From: Bacteroidaceae bacterium
GTDB lineage: Bacteria; Bacteroidota; Bacteroidia; Bacteroidales; Bacteroidaceae
Length of the DNA: 64,000 nucleotides
Direction: 5' to 3'
Assembly: GCA_017560945.1 (NCBI GenBank)
Contig: JAFZDY010000052.1
Location: 1 to 64,000 of the forward strand
The position numbers and the translations under genes were made by a program. The notes below the pieces were generated by a model that saw nothing but the letters and a program-made list of their open reading frames with translations, ran no database searches and had not been told where the DNA came from. This document shows, one piece after another, positions 26,629 through 34,552 of this stretch (its first letter is position 1; each line of letters begins with the position of its first letter).

Positions 26629-27270
26629 TTACTTCAGATAGTAGTTGTGTTGTCTTTCGTATCCGATGGTCGTGGATTCTCCATGTCCAGGATAGACAAT
26701 GGTTTCATCGGGTAGTGTGAGGAGTTTCTCATGTATGCCGTTGAGTAATGTTTGATGGTCACCTCCTGGAAGATCGGTACGTCCGATGCTGCCTTGGAAA
26801 AGTACATCGCCAGCAAAGAGGCAAGAGGCATCTGCTGAATAGAAAACAAGGCTTCCGGGTGAATGGCCTGTCACATGGATACACTTCAGTACCTGTGTGC
26901 CCAACGTCAGTTCGTCACCTTCCTCCAAGTATGTACCTATTGCCACTGGCTCACCAGGGAAATCAAGGCCAAACATACGGGTGCGTCGAGGAGCATCCAT
27001 CAACCAATCTTCATCGGCTCGGTGGGCACATGTCTTTAATCCGTATTGCTCGTACATGAATCCGTTGCCAAAGATGTGGTCGAAATGCAGGTGGGTGTTT
27101 AGCAGATATTTTACCGTCAACCCTTCGTTAGCGATGAATTGCTTCAAAGTATCGCACTCATGAGGAAAGTAGCAACCGGCATCTATGATGGCTGCATCCA
27201 TTGTCTGCTCGTCCCATACAACGTATGTGTTGACGGGTAGCATATTGAATTCAAATAACTTGATTCTCAT
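26629..27270 (-). CDS. Metallo-beta-lactamase-fold hydrolase (glyoxalase II-like)
   Basis: 213 residues. The metal-binding motif HxHxDH is present in LLNTHLHFDHIFGNGFMYE. Further ligands are the His in HVTGHSPGSLVFY, the Asp in LFAGDVLFQGSIGRTDL and the His in VYPGHGESTTIGYE. Single-domain members lacking the glyoxalase II C-terminal helical domain hydrolyse thioesters or are uncharacterised; substrate unknown. The start overlaps the rsmG stop by 4 bp (ATGA). Confidence 0.88.
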   Translation of the reverse strand: MRIKLFEFNMLPVNTYVVWDEQTMDAAIIDAGCYFPHECDTLKQFIANEGLTVKYLLNTHLHFDHIFGNGFMYEQYGLKTCAHRADEDWLMDAPRRTRMFGLDFPGEPVAIGTYLEEGDELTLGTQVLKCIHVTGHSPGSLVFYSADASCLFAGDVLFQGSIGRTDLPGGDHQTLLNGIHEKLLTLPDETIVYPGHGESTTIGYERQHNYYLK

Positions 27271-27887
27271 AATCCTACGTATACGACCTTTTTTGTCTCA
27301 AAGAACTCTTCAGTGAAATAGTCTTTTAAGTTGGTCATCACCACACGATTCTTGAACGGCATTGCCTCGTGCTCCAATTCTCCACCTTTCAAGCAGATGA
27401 GTCCGTTGGGTTGGGCATTGCGTTGTTCTTTACTGATATTCTTACGTACCAATTTTACCAAGTCTGCCAATGGCATTACGGCACGACTCACAACGAAGTC
27501 AAAAGTTCCTTTCTCTTCCTCTGCACGGCAATGACGTGTAGTGACATTGGTAAGCCCTGTGCCTGCAATGACCTCGTTGCATACTCGTATTTTCTTGCCA
27601 ATGCTATCTACCAAGTGAAATTTAACTTCAGGGAAGAGAATGGCAAGCGGAATACCAGGAAAACCTCCTCCACATCCAAGGTCCATCACTGTGGTACCTG
27701 GCTTGAAATTGATTACTTTGGCTATTCCTAATGAGTGGAGCACGTGATGCTCGTAGAGGTTTCCTATGTCCTTGCGCGAAATCACATTGATTTTGGCATT
27801 CCAATCTTCGTACAAATCCTTCAGTGCGGCAAAGCGTACGCGTTGCTCGTCGGTAAGTTGGGGGAAGTATTTTTCAATTATTTCCAT
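27267..27887 (-). CDS. rsmG: 16S rRNA (guanine-527-N7)-methyltransferase RsmG
   Basis: 206 residues from the ATG at 27887 (MEIIEKYFPQLTDEQRVRFA). The frame remains open 12 codons further, but the promoter element at 27921-27928 lies there. SAM-binding motif TVMDLGCGGGFPGIPLAILF, preceded by YEDWNAKINVISRKD and followed by HLVDSIGKKIRVCNEVI and DFVVSRAV. It methylates G527 of 16S rRNA in the 530 loop; loss gives low-level streptomycin resistance in other bacteria. First gene of a three-gene unit (rsmG, MBL hydrolase, yjbQ-like). Confidence 0.95.
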   Translation of the reverse strand: MEIIEKYFPQLTDEQRVRFAALKDLYEDWNAKINVISRKDIGNLYEHHVLHSLGIAKVINFKPGTTVMDLGCGGGFPGIPLAILFPEVKFHLVDSIGKKIRVCNEVIAGTGLTNVTTRHCRAEEEKGTFDFVVSRAVMPLADLVKLVRKNISKEQRNAQPNGLICLKGGELEHEAMPFKNRVVMTNLKDYFTEEFFETKKVVYVGL

Positions 27888-27920
27888 ACGTCGTTTTGCA
27901 AATGTTATGGGGTAACTCTG

Positions 27921-27951
27921 CAAAAGTAGGAAATGTCGGACAGATACGCAA
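27921..27951 (-). promoter_or_regulatory. Promoter of the rsmG operon
   Basis: On the minus strand TTG (27951-27949), 20 nt, TACTTTTG (27928-27921). It sits between the DoxX gene stop and rsmG. Confidence 0.7.
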
Positions 27952-27956
27952 GTAAA

Positions 27957-28400
27957 TCATTCACTTTTTACACCCATGTCCGCTTCTATCCTACGTTTTA
28001 GCCATGCGTCTATTGAAAAACGACCAGGTCCGACGATGTACATGAATACGAACGACATCATATAGACGAGTGAAAGTTCGCCTCCATCCAAAGAACCATC
28101 GTGAATGACAAAGAATGCCATTCCCATAGCAAATATCATAGGAAGGAGTACCAATCGGTATAAAAAACCGAAGATGAAGAATGCTGAACATACCAACTCG
28201 GCAATGATAATCAGTATCAGTGACCAGGCACTTCCAATGTGAAGAGGATCGGGGAAATTGGAATATAATTCACCATAGTATAACCATTTCTGCATCCCAT
28301 GAAGAAGGAACATGACACCGATGAACACTCGTGCAATTAACAATAGGGCTGACAATAAAGTGGCAGAGGGGAGGGCGGGAAAAAGTGCTTTTTTGAACAT
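27957..28400 (-). CDS. DoxX family membrane protein
   Basis: 147 residues with four hydrophobic segments: LLSALLLIARVFIGVMFLLH, WSLILIIIAELVCSAFFIFG, LVLLPMIFAMGMAFFVIH and LVYMMSFVFMYIVGPG. GPGRFSIDAWL at the end of the last segment is typical of DoxX proteins. The family includes quinone-linked and redox-related membrane proteins, but most members have no assigned role. It is monocistronic; no clear promoter was found upstream. Confidence 0.85.
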   Translation of the reverse strand: MFKKALFPALPSATLLSALLLIARVFIGVMFLLHGMQKWLYYGELYSNFPDPLHIGSAWSLILIIIAELVCSAFFIFGFLYRLVLLPMIFAMGMAFFVIHDGSLDGGELSLVYMMSFVFMYIVGPGRFSIDAWLKRRIEADMGVKSE

Positions 28401-28561
28401 AAATCTTGTATTTCTTTATTAAGTGGATTTTTTTAGAAAAGAAAACAATCTTGCACGGCGATTGGTTTTGATGGAAGATGATTAAAATAGGGTAGAGCGG
28501 CGCATATTGGCTTCTTAAGAATCAATTGAGGATAGATATGGACAAGATTTTCCCGATGGTC

Positions 28562-28592
28562 TTGTGTGGTGTTTTTTTTTGCCGTATCTTTG
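28562..28592 (+). promoter_or_regulatory. Promoter of map
   Basis: TTG (28562-28564), 20 nt, TATCTTTG (28585-28592). It lies inside the open frame upstream of the chosen map start, which supports the shorter protein. Confidence 0.7.
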
Positions 28593-28636
28593 CTTCGTAT
28601 TTTCCAGGTAGGAGAAAAAATAAAGAAAGGTATTGT

Positions 28637-29497
28637 ATGAAAAATAACAGGATAAAGAGAAATTGGCGCGTGCCGAAAGGACAAGAGTTGACCGAATTGG
28701 ACAAGAAAGTGCTCTACTATCAAGAGAAAGGTTACCTTGTTCCGACACGAAAACTGATAAAGACACCCGAGCAAATAGAGGGTATTCGTAGAAGTGGAGT
28801 GATAAATACTGGGGTGTTGGACTTGATAGCCAGTGAAATACGTGCCGGAATGAGTACAGCAGAGATTGATCGCTTGGTGTACGAATATACAACTGCGCAC
28901 GGAGCAATACCTGCACCATTGAATTACGAGGGTTTTCCAAAAAGTGTATGTACGAGCATCAACGAAGTGGTGTGTCATGGGATTCCTTCGGAAGATGAGA
29001 TATTGGAGGAAGGTGACATTGTGAACGTGGACGTATCCACCATTCTCGATGGTTACTATAGCGATGCTTCGCGTATGTTTGTAATAGGGCAAACTTCACC
29101 TGAAAAACAAAAGTTGGTAGATGTGGCGCGTGAATGCCTGGAAGTAGGAATGCAGGCTGCACGTCCTTTTGGATTTGTGGGTGATATAGGAAATGCCATT
29201 CAACGACACGCTCACAAGCATGGATTCTCAGTTGTTCGCGACTTATGTGGACATGGTGTGGGATTGGAGTTTCACGAAGACCCAGAAGTAGAGCACTTTG
29301 GACGCAAAGGTACAGGCATGTTGTTGGTACCAGGTATGGTGTTCACCATTGAACCTATGATAAACATGGGTACCTATGAGGTATTTGTGGACGAAGAAGA
29401 TGGTTGGACGGTCGTAACTGAAGACGAACTTCCCTCTGCGCAATGGGAACATACCTTCCTTATGACGGAGCAGGGATTGGAAATACTGACATATTAA
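28637..29497 (+). CDS. map: Methionine aminopeptidase, type I
   Basis: 286 residues from the ATG at 28637. The frame is open from 28526, but a promoter lies inside that stretch. The enzyme removes the initiator Met from nascent proteins. The five metal ligands can be seen: Asp in GDIVNVDVSTILDGYYSDAS (two), His in CGHGVGLEFHEDPEVEHFG, Glu in VFTIEPMINMG and Glu in QWEHTFLMTEQG. A ~45-residue N-terminal extension (KNNRIKRNWRVPKGQELTEL ... GYLVPTRKL) precedes the pita-bread domain. It carries no zinc finger and might contact the ribosome (inference). Unusually for Bacteroidales, it is not in the ribosomal protein/secY cluster, so this may be a second copy. Confidence 0.93.
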   Translation: MKNNRIKRNWRVPKGQELTELDKKVLYYQEKGYLVPTRKLIKTPEQIEGIRRSGVINTGVLDLIASEIRAGMSTAEIDRLVYEYTTAHGAIPAPLNYEGFPKSVCTSINEVVCHGIPSEDEILEEGDIVNVDVSTILDGYYSDASRMFVIGQTSPEKQKLVDVARECLEVGMQAARPFGFVGDIGNAIQRHAHKHGFSVVRDLCGHGVGLEFHEDPEVEHFGRKGTGMLLVPGMVFTIEPMINMGTYEVFVDEEDGWTVVTEDELPSAQWEHTFLMTEQGLEILTY

Positions 29498-29530
29498 AGT
29501 CTCAAAGAAAACCAAAACAGAAGTTAATTG

Positions 29531-29561
29531 TTTGATAAATCAATAGAAAACATTATTTTTG
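29531..29561 (+). promoter_or_regulatory. Promoter of tsaD
   Basis: TTTG (29531-29534), 19 nt, TATTTTTG (29554-29561): a complete consensus promoter 78 bp before the tsaD start. Confidence 0.8.
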
Positions 29562-29638
29562 CATCGTGAAAGTGGGAGTTTGTGAGTCTTTTGAACTCAA
29601 AATCACCCTGTAAACCTAAAGGTATCAAGGCAAAGAGA

Positions 29639-30661
29639 ATGAAAGATATTATAATATTAGGTATAGAATCGTCATGCGACGATACATCTGCTGCAATTAT
29701 TCGTAACGGAGTATTGCTTTCAAATGTGGTGGCCAGCCAGGCTGTACACGAAGCCTATGGTGGAGTAGTACCAGAGTTGGCAAGCCGAGCACATCAGCAA
29801 AATGTAGTGCCTGTAGTGCACGAGGCATTGAGAAAAGCAGGCATAAAGAAGGAAGAATTGAGTGCCGTAGCATTTACTCGAGGACCAGGATTGATGGGTT
29901 CGTTGTTGGTAGGAGTATCGTTTGCAAAGGGATTTGCTCGCTCATTGGGAATACCAATGATTGATGTTAATCATCTGCATGGCCATGTGTTAGCTCATTT
30001 TATTAAAGAACAGGATGAGCAAGTGGAGCAGCCTAAATTTCCCTTCTTGTGCTTGTTGGTGTCTGGTGGAAATTCACAAATCGTATTGGTGAAGGCATAT
30101 AATCAGATGGAGATTATAGGACAGACAATCGATGATGCCGCAGGTGAAGCCATTGATAAATGTTCAAAGGTGATGGGACTTGGATATCCAGGTGGCCCCA
30201 TTATCGACAAATTGGCACGAGTGGGAAATCCGCAGGCCTTTACATTTGCAAAACCACACATTGCAGGGTATGACTATAGTTTTAGTGGCTTGAAAACGTC
30301 GTTCTTGTATTCACTTCGCGATTGGCTGAAGGAAGATCCTGACTTTATTGAACATCACAAGGAGGATTTGGCCGCTTCGTTGGAGGCTACTATTGTAGAT
30401 ATCTTGATGAACAAATTGCGCAAAGCCGCCAAAGATTTGAAAATCAAAGAGGTGGCGGTTGCAGGAGGTGTATCGGCAAACAATGGATTGCGCAATGCCT
30501 TCCGTGATCATGCAAAACGTTATGGGTGGAATGTGTACATCCCTAAATTCGGATATACTACGGATAATGCGGCCATGATTGCAATAACAGGATATTTCAA
30601 ATATCTTGATAAAGAGTTTTGTTCGATAGATTTGCCCGCTTATTCACGAGTGTTGTTTTAG
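29639..30661 (+). CDS. tsaD: tRNA N6-adenosine threonylcarbamoyltransferase TsaD
   Basis: 340 residues from the ATG at 29639 (MKDIIILGIESSCDDTSAAI); an upstream in-frame Met at 29582 would add 19 basic residues not seen in the family. It transfers threonylcarbamoyl from TC-AMP to A37 of ANN-decoding tRNAs, with TsaB and TsaE. Metal-binding motif HLHGHVLAHF and the ASKHA ATPase-fold signatures GVVPELASRAHQQNV, FLCLLVSGGNSQIV, GEAIDKCSKVMGLGYPGGP and VAVAGGVSANNGLR. Length is normal. Confidence 0.96.
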   Translation: MKDIIILGIESSCDDTSAAIIRNGVLLSNVVASQAVHEAYGGVVPELASRAHQQNVVPVVHEALRKAGIKKEELSAVAFTRGPGLMGSLLVGVSFAKGFARSLGIPMIDVNHLHGHVLAHFIKEQDEQVEQPKFPFLCLLVSGGNSQIVLVKAYNQMEIIGQTIDDAAGEAIDKCSKVMGLGYPGGPIIDKLARVGNPQAFTFAKPHIAGYDYSFSGLKTSFLYSLRDWLKEDPDFIEHHKEDLAASLEATIVDILMNKLRKAAKDLKIKEVAVAGGVSANNGLRNAFRDHAKRYGWNVYIPKFGYTTDNAAMIAITGYFKYLDKEFCSIDLPAYSRVLF

Positions 30662-30687
30662 TCTTTAACCTTAAATTGGCGATACGT

Positions 30688-31188
30688 ATGTTGTTAGAAG
30701 CGAGAGTTATAAGCAGAGAAATAAGCGAACTTATGTGGAAAGATGGACTTACTCTTTCTACGGCAGAGAGTTGTACCTCAGGGAATTTGGCGGCGGCCAT
30801 TACGGCTATCCCTGGAAGTTCGCATTACTACAAGGGTGGAGTAGTTGCATACGCCAATCAAGTGAAGGAGAACTTGCTTCGCGTGAATACTCAAACCATA
30901 GAAGTGTATGGTGTAGTGAGCGAAGAAACCGTGTGCGAAATGGTAAAAGGAGCAATGGATACGTTGAATACCGATTATGCTATGGCAACATCGGGTATTG
31001 CAGGCCCTGGTGGAGGTACACCCGAAACGCCAGTTGGTACTATTTGGGTGGCTGTGGGAAGTAGAAATAAAATTGTTTCCATGAAGTTGGAAGGTGATGA
31101 CGGACGTGACCAAAATATAGCAAAAGCGACCTGTTCTGCTCTTCATTTGATGCGAGATTTGCTCAAAGAAGAACAAAATCAGGAATAA
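30688..31188 (+). CDS. pncC: CinA C-terminal domain protein (nicotinamide-nucleotide amidohydrolase)
   Basis: 166 residues from the ATG at 30688, 26 bp after tsaD. It comprises only the CinA C-terminal domain: LSTAESCTSGNLAAAITAIP, GSSHYYKGGVVAYANQVK, VYGVVSEETVCEMVKGA, ATSGIAGPGGGTPETPVGTI. Stand-alone domains of this type deamidate NMN to nicotinic acid mononucleotide (PncC) in NAD recycling. The N-terminal MoCF-like domain of full CinA is absent, which is common in the family. Likely co-transcribed with tsaD. Confidence 0.9.
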   Translation: MLLEARVISREISELMWKDGLTLSTAESCTSGNLAAAITAIPGSSHYYKGGVVAYANQVKENLLRVNTQTIEVYGVVSEETVCEMVKGAMDTLNTDYAMATSGIAGPGGGTPETPVGTIWVAVGSRNKIVSMKLEGDDGRDQNIAKATCSALHLMRDLLKEEQNQE

Positions 31189-31212
31189 TTTTACAATTAA
31201 TTGCCAAAATAC

Positions 31213-31243
31213 TTGGTATTTAGGAATAAAAGTTGTTACTTTG
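31213..31243 (+). promoter_or_regulatory. Promoter of the rpmB operon
   Basis: TTG (31213-31215), 20 nt, TTACTTTG (31236-31243), one mismatch from TAnnTTTG, 51 bp before rpmB. Confidence 0.6.
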
Positions 31244-31294
31244 CACCCTGTTTGAGATAAGTATGTAAGAAAAACGTAAAAAAGTAAGATAGAA

Positions 31295-31555
31295 ATGTCG
31301 AAAATTTGTCAAATTACCGGAAAGAGAGCCATGGTTGGCAACAATGTTTCGCACTCAAAGAGAAGAACTAAGAGAGTCTTTGATGTGAACTTGTTTAACA
31401 AGAAGTTCTATTATGTAGAACAGGATTGCTGGATTAGCCTTAAGATTTGTGCTGCTGGTCTGCGCGTGATTAATAAGAAGGGCTTGGATGCTGCATTGAA
31501 CGATGCTGTAGCCAAGGGGTATTGTGATTGGAAAACGATTAAAGTAATCGCTTAA
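31295..31555 (+). CDS. rpmB: 50S ribosomal protein L28
   Basis: 86 residues: [20 protein letters not shown] at the N-terminus, then [20 protein letters not shown] and a C-terminal domain ([20 protein letters not shown]). No zinc-binding Cys pairs are seen. First gene of the rpmB-rpmG-DUF4295 unit, an arrangement conserved across Bacteroidetes upstream of ftsY. Confidence 0.97.
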   Translation: MSKICQITGKRAMVGNNVSHSKRRTKRVFDVNLFNKKFYYVEQDCWISLKICAAGLRVINKKGLDAALNDAVAKGYCDWKTIKVIA

Positions 31556-31576
31556 TAAAAAGAGGAGATTTGAAGT

Positions 31577-31765
31577 ATGGCTAAGAAGGTAAAAGGTAAT
31601 AGAATACAGGTTATCCTTGAATGTACCGAAATGAAGGAAAGTGGTCTTCCCGGAACTTCTCGTTACATCACAACAAAGAACCGTAAGAACACAACAGAAA
31701 GATTGGAGTTGAAGAAGTACAACCCTATTCTGAAGAGAGTAACAGTTCACAAAGAAATTAAATAA
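31577..31765 (+). CDS. rpmG: 50S ribosomal protein L33
   Basis: 62 residues: [55 protein letters not shown]. It is of the Cys-poor (zinc-independent) type: the second Cys pair of zinc forms is missing. 21 bp after rpmB. Confidence 0.96.
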   Translation: MAKKVKGNRIQVILECTEMKESGLPGTSRYITTKNRKNTTERLELKKYNPILKRVTVHKEIK

Positions 31766-31784
31766 TAGAAGTATAGTATAACTC

Positions 31785-31943
31785 ATGGCAAAGAAAACAG
31801 TTGCAACCCTTCAGACTGGTAGTAAAGAAGGACGTTCATATACAAAGGTTATCAAGATGGTAAAGTCACCTAAGACTGGTGCTTACGTTTTTGATGAGCA
31901 GATGGTTCCTAATGAAAAAGTTCAGGACTTTTTCAAGAAATAA
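31785..31943 (+). CDS. DUF4295 protein (small basic protein of the L28/L33 operon)
   Basis: 52 residues, start ATG at 31785: MAKKTVATLQTGSKEGRSYT, then KVIKMVKSPKTGAYVFDEQM and VPNEKVQDFFKK. It is basic, with no signal peptide. DUF4295 members are found almost only in Bacteroidetes, always between rpmG and ftsY. The position suggests a ribosome-associated protein, which is inference; no function is established. It ends just before a strong terminator. Confidence 0.9.
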   Translation: MAKKTVATLQTGSKEGRSYTKVIKMVKSPKTGAYVFDEQMVPNEKVQDFFKK

Positions 31944-31971
31944 TAAAGCCTGTTTAAGGATATAGAATTAG

Positions 31972-32010
31972 AAAAGTTCCCTTCATTGAAGAATGAAGGG
32001 AACTTTTTTT
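31972..32010 (+). terminator. Terminator of the rpmB-rpmG operon
   Basis: A perfect 16-bp stem (31972-31987 / 31992-32007, core GTTCCCTTCATT / AATGAAGGGAAC), GAAG loop, then a run of T that also supplies the -33 TTTG of the ftsY promoter. Confidence 0.92.
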
Positions 32011-32038
32011 GTTAAATAGTTGATTTGTTGTATCTTTG
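32008..32038 (+). promoter_or_regulatory. Promoter of ftsY, overlapping the terminator
   Basis: TTTG (32008-32011), 19 nt, TATCTTTG (32031-32038), 27 bp before ftsY. The TTTG is the last part of the terminator T tract. Confidence 0.8.
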
Positions 32039-32065
32039 TAGCTGAAACTTGATAAGTGAAAAATT

Positions 32066-33025
32066 ATGGGATTTTTTAGTTTCTTTTCGAAAGAAAAAAA
32101 GGAGACTCTGGATAAGGGTCTGTCAAAAACAAAAGAAAGTGTTTTTGGCAAGATTGCGCGTGCGATAGCCGGTAAGTCAAAGGTTGATGATGATGTGTTG
32201 GATAACCTGGAAGAGGTTTTAATCACGTCGGATGTAGGAGTTGAAACTACACTTACAATTATTAAGCGTATCGAAGAGCGTGTGTCGCGTGATAAGTATG
32301 TTAATACTGAAGAATTAAATAATATTCTCCGCGACGAAATAGCGGCATTGTTGACAGAAAATAATTCTGCCGATACCGAGGGCTATGAAATACCTGAAGG
32401 TAAGAAACCATACGTAATCATGGTCGTGGGAGTCAATGGCGTGGGAAAAACCACTACAATAGGAAAATTGGCTTATCAGTTTAAGAAGGCTGGTAAGAAA
32501 GTATACTTGGGTGCAGCAGATACATTCCGTGCGGCAGCTGTAGAGCAATTGTGCATTTGGGGCGAGCGTGTAGGTGTACCTGTGATAAAGCAGCAAATGG
32601 GTTCTGATCCTGCTTCTGTAGCATACGATACATTGAGTTCGGCTGTTGCGGGTGATGCTGATGTGGTGATAATTGATACCGCAGGTCGCTTGCACAATAA
32701 GATAGGCTTGATGAACGAACTTACAAAGATTAAGAATGTGATGAAAAAAGTGTTGCCCGATGCTCCTCATGAAGTGTTGTTGGTATTGGATGGCTCTACA
32801 GGGCAAAATGCTTTTGAACAAGCTAAGCAATTTACCAAAGCTACAGAGGTGACTGCTATGGCCATAACCAAATTGGATGGAACAGCTAAAGGTGGAGTAG
32901 TAATTGGTATTAGTGACCAATTTAAAATCCCCGTGAAATACATTGGATTGGGTGAAGGTATTGAGGATTTGCAGGCATTCAATAAGAAAGAGTTCGTAGA
33001 TTCGTTATTCGGTGAAGATAAATGA
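32066..33025 (+). CDS. ftsY: Signal recognition particle receptor FtsY
   Basis: 319 residues. The SRP GTPase receptor delivers nascent membrane proteins to SecYEG. The short N-terminus (MGFFSFFSKEKKETLDKGLS) lacks the long acidic A domain of E. coli FtsY, as is normal here. N domain ~25-95; G domain with G1 VVGVNGVGKTTTIGKLAYQF, the insertion-box region GAADTFRAAAVEQL, G3 VIIDTAGRLHN and G4 TKLDGTAKGG. It overlaps rimO by 4 bp. Confidence 0.97.
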   Translation: MGFFSFFSKEKKETLDKGLSKTKESVFGKIARAIAGKSKVDDDVLDNLEEVLITSDVGVETTLTIIKRIEERVSRDKYVNTEELNNILRDEIAALLTENNSADTEGYEIPEGKKPYVIMVVGVNGVGKTTTIGKLAYQFKKAGKKVYLGAADTFRAAAVEQLCIWGERVGVPVIKQQMGSDPASVAYDTLSSAVAGDADVVIIDTAGRLHNKIGLMNELTKIKNVMKKVLPDAPHEVLLVLDGSTGQNAFEQAKQFTKATEVTAMAITKLDGTAKGGVVIGISDQFKIPVKYIGLGEGIEDLQAFNKKEFVDSLFGEDK

Positions 33026-34320
33026 AACGAAATACAGTTGATATCATAACATTGGGATGCTCGAAGAATCTTGTCGATTCGGAGAAGTTGATGCGCCAAT
33101 TGCAAGCCAATGGTTATCAGGTAACTCATGATAGCGCAACGCCTTCGGGCGAGATTGCCGTTATCAATACGTGTGGATTTATTGGTGATGCCAAGGAGGA
33201 ATCCATCAATACAATACTTGAGTTTTGTCAGGCGAAAGAGGAAGGACGTTTGAAAAAAGTCTATGTTATGGGTTGTCTGTCAGAACGTTACTTGAAAGAG
33301 TTGGAAGACGAAATACCTCAAGTAGACAAGTTTTATGGTAAGTTTGATTGGGTGGAACTCTTGAATGATTTAGGAAATTCTTATCAACAGGAGTGTAAAC
33401 TTGAACGTTGTTTGACCACCCCCAAGCACTATGCTTACCTGAAAATATCTGAAGGATGTGATAGGCGATGCTCCTATTGTGCGATTCCTATCATAACAGG
33501 TAAACATGTGTCTCGTCCGATGGAAGAGATTTTGGATGAGGTACGTTTGTTGGTTTCTCAGGGTGTGAAAGAATTTCAGGTGATTGCCCAAGAATTGACC
33601 TATTATGGGTTGGATTTATATAAAAAGCATGCATTGCCCGAGTTGATTGAGCGAATGGCAGAAATTCCTGGTGTAGAATGGATTCGTTTGCATTATGCTT
33701 ATCCTGCTAATTTCCCGACAGAGCTTTTCAAAGTGATGCGTGAGCACAAGAATGTGTGTCGATACATGGATATTGCTCTTCAACATGTGAGTGATAATAT
33801 GCTGAAGCGTATGCATCGACATGTGTCCAAGGAAGAAACCTATAATCTGATAACCCGTTTCCGTGAAGAGGTGCCAGGAATTCATTTGCGTACAACCTTT
33901 ATGGTAGGCTTCCCTGGTGAGACAGAGCAGGATTTTGAAGAATTGAAAGAGTTCGTTCGTTGGGCCAAGTTTGATCGTATGGGTGCGTTTGCCTATTCAG
34001 AGGAAGAGGGTACTTACTCAGCCAAACATTATGAAGATGATATCCCCGAGGATGTGAAGCAGAGACGTTTGGATGAATTGATGGCTATCCAACAACGCAT
34101 TGCCGCTGAATTGAATGAGCAAAAAGTGGGACAAGAGATGCGTGTAGTGATTGATCGCTTGGAAGGAGATTACTACATTGGTCGCACAGAATTTGATTCA
34201 CCTGAGGTTGATCCAGAGGTGTTGATACTTCGTGACGAAATAGAATTGACCATAGGTGCTTCCTATGATGTATTGATTACCAAGGCGGAAGAGTTTGACC
34301 TCTATGCTAAGGTACTTTAA
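33022..34320 (+). CDS. rimO: Ribosomal protein S12 methylthiotransferase RimO
   Basis: 432 residues. A radical-SAM enzyme that adds a methylthio group to the conserved Asp of ribosomal protein S12. N-terminal MTTase domain with iron-sulfur Cys residues in LGCSKNLVDSEKL, NTCGFIGDAKEESI and YVMGCLSERY. Radical SAM cluster Cys146, Cys150 and Cys153 in SEGCDRRCSYCAIP. C-terminal TRAM domain (~370-432). ATGA overlap with the ftsY stop shows co-transcription. Length is typical. Confidence 0.96.
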   Translation: MKRNTVDIITLGCSKNLVDSEKLMRQLQANGYQVTHDSATPSGEIAVINTCGFIGDAKEESINTILEFCQAKEEGRLKKVYVMGCLSERYLKELEDEIPQVDKFYGKFDWVELLNDLGNSYQQECKLERCLTTPKHYAYLKISEGCDRRCSYCAIPIITGKHVSRPMEEILDEVRLLVSQGVKEFQVIAQELTYYGLDLYKKHALPELIERMAEIPGVEWIRLHYAYPANFPTELFKVMREHKNVCRYMDIALQHVSDNMLKRMHRHVSKEETYNLITRFREEVPGIHLRTTFMVGFPGETEQDFEELKEFVRWAKFDRMGAFAYSEEEGTYSAKHYEDDIPEDVKQRRLDELMAIQQRIAAELNEQKVGQEMRVVIDRLEGDYYIGRTEFDSPEVDPEVLILRDEIELTIGASYDVLITKAEEFDLYAKVL

Positions 34321-34346
34321 TAGGTGTGAAACAGATTTAATGCCAT

Positions 34347-34393
34347 CCTTGGTGCTTGATATGCGAAGGAATTCGCGGTTCAAAGTACCAAGG
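34347..34393 (+). other. Nested long hairpin after rimO
   Basis: CCTTGGT (34347-34353) / ACCAAGG (34387-34393) enclose TTGA/TCAA and an inner GCGAA-GGAA-TTCGC hairpin. There is no T tract. It could be a structured 3' end of the ftsY-rimO transcript or a small RNA element. The rest of the 34321-34552 gap holds the next promoter. Confidence 0.45.
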
Positions 34394-34463
34394 AATGTTA
34401 ATGTATAAGCCTATTGAACCTTATAAATGCAAATACTTTTAAAAACGGGGAAAAAGGAAGCTT

Positions 34464-34510
34464 TTTTAGCAAAAAATAATTGCTAAAATTGAGAATAAAT
34501 ACTACTTTTG
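34464..34510 (+). promoter_or_regulatory. Promoter of the moxR-bat operon with an overlapping palindrome
   Basis: TTG (34480-34482), 20 nt, TACTTTTG (34503-34510), 43 bp before moxR. An 8-bp inverted repeat TTTTAGCA (34464-34471) / TGCTAAAA (34481-34488) overlaps the -33, a plausible operator position. Confidence 0.6.
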
Positions 34511-34552
34511 GGGCATAAATAGAATATTGGAATTTATATAGATAGAATTATT

